NCBI GenBank assembly: GCA_905221605.1
Contig: CAJNDS010002446.1
Span: forward strand, 434,537 to 498,536
Direction: 5' to 3'
Length of the DNA: 64,000 nucleotides
Source: Symbiodinium natans
Lineage: Eukaryota > Sar > Dinophyceae > Suessiales > Symbiodiniaceae
Part shown: positions 1 to 13,000 of the stretch, in pieces
How the letters are laid out: the number at the start of each line of letters is the position of its first letter
Position numbering within the stretch: position 1 is the stretch's first letter
The notes under the pieces: model-generated
What the model was told of the DNA's origin: nothing
The model's database searches: none
Seen by the model: the letters and a program-made list of their open reading frames with translations, nothing else
Position numbers and translations under genes: made by a program

Positions 1-596
1 CTTGGCACTGCCCCTGCCAGGTGGTGCCGAAGTCGCCGTGAACGGTGCCGTGATGGGCTCTGGGACCCTGCCTGCTTGAGTCTGAGAGATCTGATCACTA
101 AGTGGGAGTCGGAAATCGGTGCATCCGGACACATGCGCGCTCATGAGAAGCGGTTTTAAGGAGCGAATGGACATTTAGGAAAGAATGTTTGCATCAGCAG
201 TCCGACGAGCCGCTGTGCGTGAAGCGTGCGGAAGGGTTGGCGGAAGCCTCCTTGTCGTGGAAGCTCCGTGAAAGCTCCAGAAGCCACAGGCCCCAAGTCC
301 CGAACCTTCCATGAAACAGCATCCGGATTCTAGAGCCAGGGTGATCCTTGAAGGAGCGCGGCTGACTCATGTACTTTGTAATTTCAGAGACCCCATCCCC
401 GTACAGCTAAAGCTCTCACGCTGGCCATCGTTGGCGCATGCCTGTTGAGACATGCCGAGATCAAGTGCAAGTCTCTTTCACAGATTGAACTTCACGTATT
501 GCACGAAAATGGCATTATCATTTCCTTGACTTCTTAACCGATTGAAATCCAAACATCACAGTTGATCATGCATGAGCCTTGAGAATTGCTGCTCAG
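1..596. other. No gene recognised
   Basis: I see no exon with a convincing reading frame, no RNA gene and no strong repeat here. Base composition is typical of the flanking nuclear DNA. Confidence 0.4.
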
Positions 597-677
597 GTCA
601 ACATGCTCGCAGCGACGAACGGCCCGCAGATTGGCATCTATTCCTTTGACTACGGTACCAGCTGGCCTACTGATGCT
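597..677 (+). CDS. Possible exon, unknown protein
   Basis: After a plausible acceptor (GCTCAG at 591-596) the + strand reads VNMLAATNGPQIGIYSFDYG and continues for a few residues before stops. Codon use and composition look coding. I do not recognise the family. No neighbouring exon could be linked to it, so it may be an orphan exon, a decayed copy or chance. Confidence 0.3.
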
Positions 678-1266
678 TGTCTGAAGGACGGCGGGTTCTG
701 ACGGGCTATTGTAACGTGAGCCTGTGGGCACAGACCGGCATAATACAAAAAGGCAGCGGCTCTCCCCACCTCGTAGTTAGTCAGACTCGGACAGCTGCGG
801 TACTGAACAGCCAAATCATCATGGCGATGGCTCACCCCCAGGATATCTTTCTTTTCAGAACCAAGTTTTTGGATTCACGTGCACGGAGTGCCGAGGATGG
901 TTTGACATTGTCCCTGGCAGATGCCTGCATCGGAACCGTCGCGGGAACCTGCCGGTCAGGCCAAGGACTGGGCCTGGAGTCGCCATCTTGGGAGATTTTT
1001 GGGGATGGTGCAGGTGTCGTCGCATCCTCTCCAACTGAAACATCAACAGCTTCAGTAGCTGCTCTTTCAACGACAGCTGCAGGCCAAACCACCCAACTCG
1101 AATCCCAAAGCCTCCCAAACCTCTGCCGCTGTACCGTGGAAGGCACCCCTGGAAGCAGCGGGACTGCGCCTCCACAGTCTGCAGGCTCTGCAGGACTGCC
1201 CTGGACCTTGGGCTTCGGACTCCTCGGATCGAGCTGCGTAGGGTTCAGTCTTTCTTTCTCCACTTT

Positions 1267-1520
<254 letters not shown>

Positions 1521-1531
1521 CCTCTCTCTAT

Positions 1532-1680
1532 ATGTCTGTATGTACTGTATGTACTGTATGTACTGTATGTACTGTATGTACTGTATGTACTGTATGTACT
1601 GTATGTACTGTGTGTATTGTATGTACTGCATGTACTGTATGTATTGTATGTACCGTATGTACTGTATGTATGTATGCATG
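1532..1680. repeat. 9-base tandem repeat (TACTGTATG)
   Basis: About 14 copies of TACTGTATG lie head to tail, with a few single-base variants (TGTG, TATT, TGCA) near 1610-1650, decaying into TATG/CATG repeats to about 1720. The multiple-of-three period gives long repetitive frames that are not genes. Confidence 0.95.
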
Positions 1681-1847
1681 CATGCATTTATGTATGTACG
1701 TATGTGTGTTTGCATGTATATGTGTGTTTATATGTACACATACGCATGCATGCATTTCCACGTACACACATGCGTGCCACACATACATACGTGTATGTAT
1801 TTATAGAAAGTATACATATGTACACAGACACTTCTTTGTTTAATATC

Positions 1848-1852
1848 GCTCG

Positions 1853-1884
<32 letters not shown>

Positions 1885-1992
1885 CTCTCTCTCTTTCTAT
1901 CTGTCTATCTTTCTTTCTTTCTCTCGTTCTTTCTTTCTTTCTTTCTTTAGTTCTTTCTTTATTTATTTATTTCTTTTCTCTTTCTTTCTAGA
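1848..1992. repeat. Pyrimidine (CT / CTTT) microsatellite
   Basis: A run of CT dinucleotides grades into CTTT tetranucleotides. It is low-complexity sequence with no coding content. Confidence 0.9.
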
Positions 1993-1999
1993 ATATATC

Positions 2000-4900
2000 T
2001 CATCAGATTTCATATGCACATGTCTAGGCATGCATGAAATATTGTGTGTGTGTACACACACAGGCATGTTTATCTGTATTCATTCTCGTGTCGAATTTAT
2101 GTCTGTTGTGTCTGTGCAATGCGTTTGACTGCACGGACTCAGGATGTCTTGGCTGTAGGCTGTAGAGATCGAAGCTTGCAACGTAATGTGCGCAGTGCTC
2201 TGGACAGGAACGACAAGCAGCCCTGGAGAATCTGGAGGTGTCTCCTCGCTACCTGCATCTGTAGGCCAAATCTCCAGAAGAGCCTGTACCTACTGCACCT
2301 CTGAGCAGAAAAACCCGCGCAGGCATTGTGTCCGGAGACAGCTGCCCTCTGGAAGGACGGGCTCTAGAAGGCTAGAGGTGAGAAACCCCCAAGCATCTTC
2401 TGTTTCGGGAGGCTTTGGGTTGCCATCCTTCGTCTCCCAGTGCTACTGTGGCTTCGTGGGCACCTGGGCAGAGAGAGAAGCGTATCTTACCACCCTGAAA
2501 CCTACAAAATGCATGGCAATACCTCTACACATCCCCAAAGACGCAAAAAGGCCCTCAACCATCCTGAGCCCTTGTGCACCACCAGGCCAAGGCGGTGCGG
2601 GTTGCGGGCCGGACGATGGCACGGCCTGCTGGTGCAAATGCTGCTGTCATCACCGGACAGGCGACGGCTCTTTGGGGCATCTATTGTTTGTTTGGTTTGC
2701 CCAGCTGCGCGCATGTTTCGAAGAGTGGGGGAGCCGATCGACAGATAGCAACAATCGGACGGTTGCATCCTCGACCTTGTCGTTGTGATCCTCCGCGCCG
2801 CTCTCTTGCTCAGGCAGCTGTCGCTATCGTATGGTAGAGGAGGAGGAGGAGAATTCCTCAGATGCAGGCGGAGCCGCTTGGCTCAAGTACAGGGCTTTGG
2901 AATGCAAGAGAGGAGACACGTGAAACAACATCTTGGCCCTTCGATCAACTATAAGGCCATTCTCAGTGTGCTGCTGAGCGCTGGGACATGTCTGATGGCC
3001 TTTTTGGCTTGAAGTACGAATTGCGACATACTCGAGTCGCTTGCCTAGCAGTCACCCCCCTGTACAGTTTCGGTTTCTGATTCTCTGCTCGCAGAGTGAT
3101 CGGCCTTTAGCCAGCGCCACCTGAGCACTGGTGAAAACCGGGCACTTCTCCGGGCACGCCAAGAGCTTTATTCGCTTTGCCATGGGCAGCTCTTGAAGGA
3201 GTTTTGTCTGGCGGCAAATGTCGCCCAGAGTTCTCATGTCATTTTAGGGGCGGCCGTGACTTCCATGAGTGAGTCCACGGCCCTCGGCGTCCCAAGCTTG
3301 ACTTGTCAACTCGCCGGGCCCACACAAAAAAGTTGCATGAACACGTGGTGTTCATTGCATGGCTTCCATGCTTTAGGGCCATGAAGGGAATGTCAGGCTG
3401 CACTCCTTTTCCTGCTTTTGCTTGACATGGACATGCCAGGCCTCCGCACGCTGCCGGCAGGCGCTGTTGAAGCGGCTCCGCGACGGTGATTGGCAAGCAC
3501 AGGACGCCTGGGAGTCGTGTGAGTCGCGGGTATCGGGTCAGGGCAGGTGTCAGTTGTCGAATCTTGTTTTCGCGCGATGGGATCGGACACCGCCGAGGAG
3601 GCTTGTAGGATAGTGTCCTGCAAGCATGTTTGGCTGGCTTCCTTGTCCGACTGCTGACCTGTGCCAGGATGCCCCCGAAGCTTCGCCGACCGAGTGCGCA
3701 CGACAGCAGTCAGTGATACTTGTACTTGCGCAGTTAAGCCATGGCTACAGTAGCCTAAGCCTTGCCAGGGGTGAGGAGGAGCTTGTTGCCGAAGACAACC
3801 GCGTTGAGGGCACCATGCTGTACCTGCCTCCAGAGGCAGGAGATCTGCTGCGCAGATCTGTGACCAGCATGTTACAGCTGTTTCGAGTTCCGTTTGCATG
3901 TCAGCATGTGGTCGTTATCCCTGTCAGAATACGGCAAAGACACCAGAATTCCCAGCTAGCCCTTGTCAAGCCGAGAATTCTGTCGCCATATGCCCTAGAT
4001 CCAGGGTGGGTTTGGTGGCGCGTACATCCAAGCAGAGGTTTCACAAGAAGTCTTCTGCCTCTCGTGGTTTCAAATCTTCGGTTGCCATGTAGAAGAGACC
4101 CCGAGCCCCCGAGCCCGCCAGCATCCTAAGTAAAGCCATCAAAGTCTCAGAACACAGCAGCCCTTCACCACCCCTTGGACCCCAGACCCGGTCAGGTGGT
4201 TCGGGGGTCAATGCCCTCCCTCGCCTCGGACGCCTGGGCGCTGGGGCATGGACCCTTACTTCTGGGGTTTAGGTTTTCGGGTTGAACTTCCGAATCCACC
4301 CTAAGCCCTAACCCGCTGAGTAGGTTGCAGAAGGACTGGGGCTCAACCCTAAGTGCACAAAATCCTGCTAGCCAGGACGTCGAAACGGTAAATCTATCTG
4401 GGGAGTGAGGGCTTTGCAAGCATTTCATGCAAGGTTTGAAAGGGGCTCTGCCGAGATTCTGACCTGGATCCAAACAAGGTGTCTGGTTTACCAGCTTTTG
4501 ACTGGGCGGCCACCAATCTGGGTGGCAATCTCAGTGTTGCAGTGATCCAGGGCAAAAGCGCAGAGTGGGTTCCGTTCATGCTCTCTCATTTCTAAGTTCA
4601 AGGAGCTGTGCTATCCCTGCAGGGTCTGACTGCGCTTGTCTTGAGAGAAGGGTGCGCACCAGTCTAGCGTTGCGGAAACGAAGGAATCACACATGGCCTG
4701 CACTGAGTCCAGTCCAGTGTCTGTGCGAAGAGAAGGGGAGGCTCATGAGGGTGTAACCGGGGGCAGACACCTCGAAGCCAGAGTGCCGTCGAGGCAGGTC
4801 GGACGAACTGGACGGTGCGTCTTGAGTGCGCGTGGGTTTCTTCATAGCCCATCGGAAGGAGGAACGGGAGGGAGATACCACGCAGAAGAAGCAGGGCAAT

Positions 4901-7080
4901 GGACAGTACTGAAAGAGAAGCAGGGGACCAAAGATTTGCAAGGCAGAAAACTACATATCGTCTGAGACTCAGACTACATACCGTCTGAGGCTAGAGGTTG
5001 TGTGGGTTTGGTTGGCCTCTACGACGTCCGCTCAGCAGTCTCACGCAGACTCGCCCGACCGACAGGCCTTGCCAAGAGAACGCCATGTGGCCTGTTGGCC
5101 CAGACCCCCTGAAAACAAGAATCCAGAGCACAGCGTCTTTCACAGAAGCAAGGCGGAAAGCGAGACGGAGGAGGACTGCTGGAAATGTGGGGGAGGGAGA
5201 CAAATTCTGAGTTCTGCAAGTATGGGCAAGTAATCGCGACATGGATCTGCAGGACCTCATGCATGAGTATTGCAGAGTTGATGACCGGTGTTCTCTAGAC
5301 AGACATGAGGCTCTTGGCAAGAGGAAGCACAGATGGGCACGTCAAGTTGGGGTGCACAGGAGATACGGCGCTGCATCATTAGCTTCAAGCTGGACGACGG
5401 CACGCCAAGATGCCGGATTCATGTGAACTTGCTGCAGGGCAATGGGAGGGGGTGGGGTGGCCTCACTTGAGACTTCAGTCCGAGTTGCTCGACTCAGCTT
5501 GGGCGCTTCATGCTTTGGCTAACGTCCAGCAGCCATAACGTGTGCGTAACATGTTGGAAAGAGCTACGGCGCAGGCTACTCGGAAGAAGCCAGGGTAGGG
5601 AGGCGTGTGCTGGTTACGTTTACATTGTCTGCATTTCGACACCTGACTCAGTGGTGTAAAGCAGCAGCCACCAAGTCCTACTGTACGCGATGCCTATGCC
5701 TGCTTCTATCTACAGGGCTGAGGCTAGATACCCTGAATTCTTAACGCTTGAGCCAGCCGGAACATGGCTCCGTCCATGGGTGAGCGTAGCTCGATCGGGA
5801 GTCCAATTACGAGCCCTGTGATTCTGGAACTGGGCTGCAGCGGCTGCTGGGCTTGCGTGAGCTTGCATGCTTTCGGCATGTTTTCAAGAAACCCTGCTCG
5901 TAAAGCTTTCAAACCCTAAATGTCAAAAGCTTCAAAGAAAAAACTTCAGCTGCGAAGCCCAACCGTCCTGAAACCCTAAAGTTTTTTGGACCTGAGGGCC
6001 AAGAATCCATGATTAAAGGGGTCCCACCAAGAGAGTGCCAAGCAAATAGGAGCTGAGTTGGTTAGGGTTTTGGTTTTTGAAAGGTGTGTGTGTGTGAGAG
6101 AGATAGGATCTCTCCACGAGCACAAATCCCTGAAGCCGTTTCCACTGAACCCTATAATGCCCCCAATCCTTAAAACAAATGCAAGCCAACCCCCTTACCA
6201 AAAGCCTGATCCCTACCCTGGATCCTCAAATCTGGCTGCAAGGAGAGGCAGGATCCCGGGCGGCGAATGACCTCGGGCCCAAAGGCAGCCGTTCCGAATC
6301 GGGCTGAGTTTCCTTTGTGGGTTTCTTTGTGCCATGTCTGCTGTTCAGTCCTCGCCCAGACCCTTCAAGCCTTAATCATCTTTCCGAAGGCGACTCCTGC
6401 ATTCGTGGGCCTGAATTGTGGCCGAAACCTATAAGTAAAGGATGTCTCATCGTCGTCACAGGGTGTGGGCTCAAAGCATAAGGCTGGACTTCGAAAAATT
6501 GAACTGGACCATGAAAGGCATTAAACCCTAGAACTGTAAACCCTAAGCTATCCCAAGCTGAAACCCTACCACCAAAATGCTGTATCCGAAGTCTTCAACC
6601 CTTTCAGACAGATGCACTTTGCGACGTTTCGATCTACCTGTTGAGGGGGCAAGTATTAACGCTTCCGGCACGAGCCTGTCACAACGTCCTCAACCCCAAG
6701 CCTGAAACCCAATCGACGCTCGGAGGCGTTAACCGGCCTGTGACTAATTCGGTTGAGTTGCTCAGCTCGCCGTCGAGCCGCTCGACCCCCTACCGGAGTT
6801 TTGGTCATTTTATTCGCACGAGTTTTGATAGAAGGGTTTTCAGGGTATGAGCAGGCTTGGGGTTGAGATGTTAGGGCTTTCGAGGTTTATGGTTCGGGTT
6901 TGGGGCAGCTCCTTCAAAGGCATTTCTAGGAAACTAGCAACAAAGGGTTCCTTCAGCAGCCTCGAATTCCCGGGTAACTCGGTTTCCGGGTTGGGTCTTG
7001 CAGTTAGAGGTTGGTTTGGGATGCTGATTTTGGTTCTTTAGCCTTAAGCCCGAGCCCCAAACCCTAAACCAAGGCTTTCA
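2000..7080. other. Gene-poor stretch
   Basis: No gene could be assembled. Frames at about 2574-2834, 3626-4129 and 8510-8854 stay open but show no family signature. The best local coding trace is on the + strand at about 3835-3910. Scattered single CCCTAAA/TTTAGGG heptamers occur from about 5915 to 7080. A spliced-leader-like motif lies at 2872-2887. Confidence 0.4.
2872..2887 (+). other. Spliced-leader relic candidate
   Basis: The sequence AGCCGCTTGGCTCAAG matches the 3' end of the dinoflagellate spliced leader (AGCCATTTTGGCTCAAG) with two substitutions and one missing base. The last ten bases are exact. Such relics mark places where a trans-spliced mRNA was copied back into the genome. I could not identify the downstream sequence, so any retroposed gene here is too decayed to name. 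Confidence 0.4.
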
Positions 7081-7081
7081 T

Positions 7082-7158
7082 CGCGGTCTCTCCTGCGAGG
7101 AGGAGTTCGCCGAGTTCCGCGCCTTGCTGGGGAGACTGGAAGAGCAGCCACCGGGCAA
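7082..7158 (+). CDS. Possible exon upstream of the ion channel
   Basis: The + strand reads CEEEFAEFRALLGRLEEQPP, an acidic and helical segment with coding-like codon use, followed by GCAAGG, which could be a GC splice donor. It lies about 1.75 kb upstream of the channel's S1 exon on the same strand, so it could belong to the channel's cytoplasmic N-terminus. That link is inference; no intermediate exon was found. Confidence 0.3.
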
Positions 7159-7230
7159 GGGTTTAGGGGTTTAGGGTTTGGAGGTCAGGGTTCAGGTGTT
7201 AGGGTGTAGGGTTTAGGGTTTAGGCGTTCT
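7159..7230. repeat. Degenerate TTTAGGG repeats
   Basis: Several imperfect TTTAGGG heptamers (GGTTTAGGGG, TTTAGGGTTTGG, GTGTAGGGTTTAGGG) form a short interstitial telomere-type patch in the orientation opposite to the larger array at 9350-9479. Confidence 0.75.
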
Positions 7231-8905
7231 TAGAAGCCACGAGTTTTTCGGCGGAAGCTCCATGCTGCAATCCTCCTAGGCGCATGCCCCACAAACCTAG
7301 CCCTGAGTACCATGCCCTACTAAACCCTAAGCAGCCTTTGGATTGACAGAAGGTGGTGCTGTTGCCTTTGCCCGCCCATTCTTGCCAAGGTACATTCATG
7401 AAATGGTTCTTCTGAGTGACGAAAACAAGCTGCTGAGATCTGAAATGGCCAGAATCGTGGGAACTGGCGACAAGATCTCTGGTGAAGCAGGTGGTGGGTG
7501 ATCAAGAAGTTTTGGCCTGGTTTTCGCTGACATTCAGAATCGCTGCTTCTGTAGTTTGAGGTGCAATGAATCTGTGACTGCGCTGTAGCCGTGCAGTGTG
7601 CGTTGCGAGGCGTTGTCAATTCGGCGAAGCTGCACGAGACCTTTGAGTCTCGGATGAGTCTGTCGAGTGAGTGAAGCAACAGATTTACCACAGTATTCAC
7701 CACCTTGGCGCTGCCTTCAACTTCGCAAAAGAGTTTGGACCTCTGTACGACATGTGGACAAGGCAAGCACGTCGTCATCAGAGCTGCTCAGGCGATGTCA
7801 GCCGTCATCGACCCTGAACATTGTCAGGAGCAGCAGGCCGGCTCTCTTGGTCTCCATTCAGGGTTCAGGGGTGTTTCGGGGCGGCTCTAGCATGAGACGC
7901 AGGCTGTTTGTTCTACATTAGGGGAGTCCTTTGGCAGGATAAACAAGAGAGGTCTGTCAGGGGACCAGGGGACCCCAGTTTTGAAACAACCCCAGATTGG
8001 ACGAATCCACTTACGTCATGAAGTATAGGTAGAGGCAGGGTAGAGGCTTCTGACTTTTAAGGCACATGAATCTTTCTGAAGCCCATCATGTGAGTCTTTG
8101 CAAATGGCAGGCGCCCACCCCTGTCTATTTGGGTGCCAAGCTTCCGTAGCTTCATCTTCATAGCAAGCAACCCTAAACAAGGATCTCCCTCCAAAGGAAA
8201 GGGGTCGTTACCACGTTGCGTGTCAGGCTGAGGCCTCGTTGCTACACTCTGCGGAAGGCGGAATGTGTGTGTTTGTTGCATCACCTCGAGCTGTTTAGGG
8301 TTTCAGGTGCATGTTGGTGCGTGTTGACGAATGTTGGTGACTGTGGCTTCGAGTGCCTCACTAGTTGAGGCCCGCAGCATTCAGCAGCTTCCTCAGTGAC
8401 CCTGCCGCATAGACGGGAAACAGCACTGCAGAATTGTTGGGAGCGTTTCTTCAGGTCGGCACTGCTACTCGTTAAGCAACACCTTGGCTAGAGCTTTGTT
8501 CTAGGTACCTTGAACAGGCGAGGAGATCCCTTTGTCGAACACGCTCAGGAGCACAATGGCCGTGAAGAAGCGGGAGTCATGGGCAGCGCTGCTACCACGA
8601 AAATGATTGCAAAGATTGATGCGGAGGTCGAGGCGGGGCCGCTTCTCCAGAGCTCGAAAGCTGGTACAGGGCGCGCCGGCTTACAGGCTGCCATGACCAA
8701 GAAGCACGATTGCGCAAGTCGCCTGGAAAGTGATGTCTACGCGCCCTGGCCAATTACAGCAGGTACGCTACGTCAGCACGTGAGCTCTAAGCCTCGGAGG
8801 GTGTGGAGTGTTATCAACACGGGTACCAAGATATTGCCTCCAAATCAGTCCTGAAGTTTGCACTGTCTATTTCATGTGCAGTGTAGTTTCATTGTAGTTT
8901 CCCAG

Positions 8906-10051
8906 GAGATCACCATCGGCCTCCTGATCATCGTGAACTCGGTGATCATGGCCATTGAGTTCGAGTACCAAGGCGCGGTCCCCGTTCAAGCCTGGTTCTG
9001 ATTCGCAATAATAGTTAACCGCGTGACCCCTTCCGCCCCACACACAAAAAACCTAAAGGACACATTGCAACACCAGCACGTATGGAAGCTGAAGTGGAAA
9101 GTTTGGGCTTTGGGTAGAAGGTCTCTGAGAAGCTGCAGAGACTTCCGGCCCATGCGTCCCTACACACAGCACCCGTCGCCGCACGTCGGAGACAGCCCAC
9201 GCGAAACCCTGAACCTTACACACCCTTCCCCTAACCCTTAAGCCCGCAGAGGCTACGTGGTTGGCCACAATTTGGACTACCGCAGGATGGAGGGCAGCCC
9301 GGACCAGGCAAGGGCAGACGTGGGTGTTGATCTAGACTGCCAAAAACAGCCCTAAACCCTAAACCCTAAACCCTAAACCCCAAACCCTAAACCCTAAACC
9401 CTAAACCCTAAACCCTAAACCCTAAACCCTAAACCCTAAACCCTGAACCCTAAACCCTGAACCCTGAACCCTAAACCCTTTTACAGTCGCAGAGGTTTGG
9501 CCGCATGCCGAGAGCGTCTTCTACACCATCAACTTGGTCTTCACGATCGCCTTCGTGGCCGCTTTTGGATGCAAGATGAGTTGCTTTAGCCCGATGGCTG
9601 CCACCGTTGAAGGCACAGGGCTTGTTGTGAGGGTTGTGAGATGCTGCCCTTGCTGAGGTGGACATCGTTCTGCGCCTCACCTTCCTGCGGCTGCGCTTCT
9701 TCAATTTGGCGTTCAATTGGCTGGATCTCGTGGTCGTCCTCTGCAGCGTTACTGAGATCTTGTTCCAAGACTTGATTCCAGTTGTGCTTCGCACGCACTT
9801 AAGCAAGATTTGTTGGAGCTTTTTCGGCGACGGTGCCTGAGCGCACAAGATTCGTGTTAGCGCTGTGCTAGAATCGCCTGAGGTCCTGTCCATGCAGATG
9901 TGTACCCCTGTGGTATGATTCAGACACCTGAAGTTCAAAACGGAAGCTGAAACCTTCAGACCTCCCCCATGGTGCTCAGGACACAGTCTTCATGCGCATG
10001 CTGCGGCTGGGGAAAGTGGCACGTGCGATGAGAGTTGTTCGACATACCGAG
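8906..10051 (+). CDS. Channel exons: S1 to S4 voltage sensor
   Basis: Exon 8906-8972 (acceptor CCCAG, donor GCGCGG) reads EITIGLLIIVNSVIMAIEFE, helix S1. Exon 9487-9554 gives VAEVWPHAESVFYTINLVFT, start of S2, with a GT donor. Exon 9658-9747 gives VDIVLRLTFLRLRFFNLAFN then WLDLVVVLCS, the end of S2, the conserved FF...NW.D turn, and S3. Exon 9980-10051 gives FMRMLRLGKVARAMRVVRH, the arginine/lysine ladder of S4. The first join splits a codon (CAA, then G|TC) and keeps the frame. The S4 exon fits the family length best if its donor is GA (CCGAG|GACGCT). These are the clearest ion-channel signatures in the window. Confidence 0.85.
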
Positions 10052-13000
10052 GACGCTGATTTCTAGCCTTGGTGCTGGCAATGTATAAACCTAAGACTCT
10101 AAGACCTTAGAGGTTTTTTTGGGTGGTAAATGCACATACATGCGTCCGCGCTCCGCATTAACCCCACGACGAACCACAGGGCAGAGTGATGGGTTGGGGG
10201 GAAACATGGCAGACAGGGCGGGCAGAGGGGGGGGGGGGGGGCAGAAGGGGGTGGGGGGGGGCAGAGGGGGGGGGGGGGGTGGGGGGGGGGGGAGGGGGAA
10301 AGGGGTGGGGGGTGGTGAACTCTTTCGAAAATACACCCATAGGCTTTCAGTTGAGGGAAGGTGTGTCTGTACTGGTGTTTGACCTGCTTCTCCACCCTCT
10401 GAAGCTCTTGGTGGCCAGGGAATGTCGTCGCTCATCATGCTGCTCAAGTGTGTGAGGGCCAGCTTCAACACACTTTGCTGGTCTTTAAGCTTCATCGTCG
10501 TGCTGCAGTGTATGGCGGGTATGGTGGCAGCCCCGGATATACTGACCTGATCGTGAAGAAGTGTACAACCAGCACATGCAATGAAACGCATTCGTCCTGG
10601 GCGAGGTCATGAGCCAAGTTCTTTGGCCGTACATGAAAGATGAGTCTGTGGACCTGGAAGAGAGGAGGGAAGTCTTCAGGCCAGATGTTGGTCCTCCTTG
10701 CAACCCGGTGCAACCCCAAAGCCCGATGACAGCTGCCGCAGGTATCCCTTGGGTTCATCTAAGTATCTCAAGAAGACCTCCCAAAAGGGTACTTGAAAAA
10801 AAGCAGCCCACATCTGCTTTGAGATACTACGGGACATTCACTGGAACGTTCCTGACGATGTTCGAGGCCGTAGGGATGGGGGGGCATCCTGAAGTTTCAC
10901 AATGTTAATTCAACTCCCGGGAGTCCAATAAAGAAGGGCTCCTGCTGGCGCGCAGAGCGCACAAACATCATCTACGCTCTGCCCTTCAGATCCCTTGTTG
11001 TGGGTGGGGCTCCGGTGTTTCCTACATGTCTGGCGGAACCTTGGTTCGCTTGTTTAGTTCGGCGCCGGGTCCTCTGGTTCAGCTTGGTCTTCCGGCCCTC
11101 AGCTTGGGACATTTTTTGCACCAACGTAAGGATACTGCAAGAGAACTTGTGCAGTCATGGTAGCCCCACAAAGCCCAAACCCCACCACGCCTGCATCCTC
11201 CACAGATTTCCCTTTCCGGCAGCTGCAATTCCTGAGTAGTAGCTTTCGTTCGCAATGCTCCCTCAACATCCTTGTTGTTGGGTCCACACTACACCGGCAG
11301 CGGTAACTCTTTGTGCTGTAGCGCCGACTGCCGCAGGGGTTGGGGTGACTTTCGCCGCCTGGGTGGGCTTAAGCTGATCCCTCGTAGTTCAGGTTTCTCG
11401 TGTCAGGACTGTTCGGGTGCGGCAATGACTTACCCCCGTTCGCCACACCGTGGAAGGTTCCTGCCGGTGCTACCACGGTTTTCAAACCCCGTCGTGATTT
11501 AGTGATGCTGATGATGATGACGATGACGATGACGATGATGATGATGACGATGACGATGATGATGATGATGATGATGATGTTGTTGACGATGATTCAGTTC
11601 TGCCGTGGCTGCTGGCAGCTACTCCGTACAAGGGTGCCGCCATCGTCCTCACACATTCAGTTCAGGTTTTGCTTGCAAATTGGGCTCCGCCGGCGAGAAT
11701 CCTCGTTCCCGAGCTGCATCGAAGTTGTCCATGCGCTTGAAACACAGTTCCTCATCCCGGTGCCTGTTTATGACTTTTGCGATCGTCTTCCAAGGTGGAT
11801 AACGTGAGCGATTGGTTCGTCTACGTGTTTGTCGTGTACCGATGTCAGGGGCTGAGAGATCGCTCAAGGAACATCGGCCTCAGGAATCAAAAAGATCCTA
11901 AAGCCTTTCACGTACCAAAACCAAGCGCACCCGCCAACATGCATTTGCAACGCAGCCCTTGCAGTCACCTAGATGTAGGTATCGGGAACAGACCATTTTT
12001 CAGAAAATGTACTATACGGTTGTATTGATGGAATATGTTTCTTATCATTATCATTGTATCCCCTCATTCTTGTGCTATATTATGTAGAGTACTATTTTTC
12101 CGTGATATAATTAGACCATCGTACGATAATGCTTTATGTCATTTTGCTATATTGTTACTATGATTCATTTTTTGTATAGCATTTCCGCATTAGTACAATT
12201 CACATATTCACTAGGTCCATTACATTATCAGTACTTGGTTGGACTCCGGGATTCTCTTGTGCCTTGAGGAGTAGCCCCGACAAGTAGAAACCCGGTTCCG
12301 GTTTCATGCCTCCTTAACAATGAGGGGGGGGAGGGGGAGTGGTGGGGGTACTGATTTCAGTCAGATCTTTCACGTGCCTCACCACATGATTTGATGTATC
12401 TTGCTCTTTCATTGGGACTTAACTAGAACGAAATGGATGCTTTCGTTGAGTGCCAGGTGTGGTGGGCTTTGCAGTCTTGAACGTAGCTGCCTGGCAGCAC
12501 AGGGATGTGTTCAACGGGCTGTTTAGTATGGGGGTGCTTCCTGCAATGATCGTCGAACGAAGGTGTCCGCCGTCTTCATCCAACAAACCATGAAGGTGGC
12601 TCAGGCAAAGGAACAAAGCCGATCTCGTACTCGTGTCTGAAGCCACACCTGAAGCCAATGTCCTATATAGCGGGTCGACGCCAATTGCAGGCGGATCAGG
12701 AACTGATCATAAAGCAACGGCTCAGCTCCTTGGCACTGTCGTTTCATCAAGGGGGGGGGGGGGGGGACCGCGCCAGAACTTGAGAATCACTTCTCTTGTG
12801 CAGCCGGCAGATGGCGCCGTTGGCGGGGTGGGGTCTCCCCAAAAGGTTCTCCTGGTAGGGAAACTTGCTCTCGTGGGGGTTTCCTGATAAGCTAAGAAGC
12901 ACGAACCCCTCTTCCATGTAATTTCCCGCTGTACGGAACGCACAATCCTCGGGCCTCGCCGAGCGGGCTCACCGACTGAGGATCAGAGCAAGCCTATGCC

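Noticed and set aside
3393-3899. 168-codon minus frame and the overlapping + frame at 3626-4129
   Set aside because: Both strands are open with similar composition and neither shows domain signatures or consistent splice sites.
9471-9938. 155-codon minus frame
   Set aside because: It is antisense to the channel's S2 and S3 exons.
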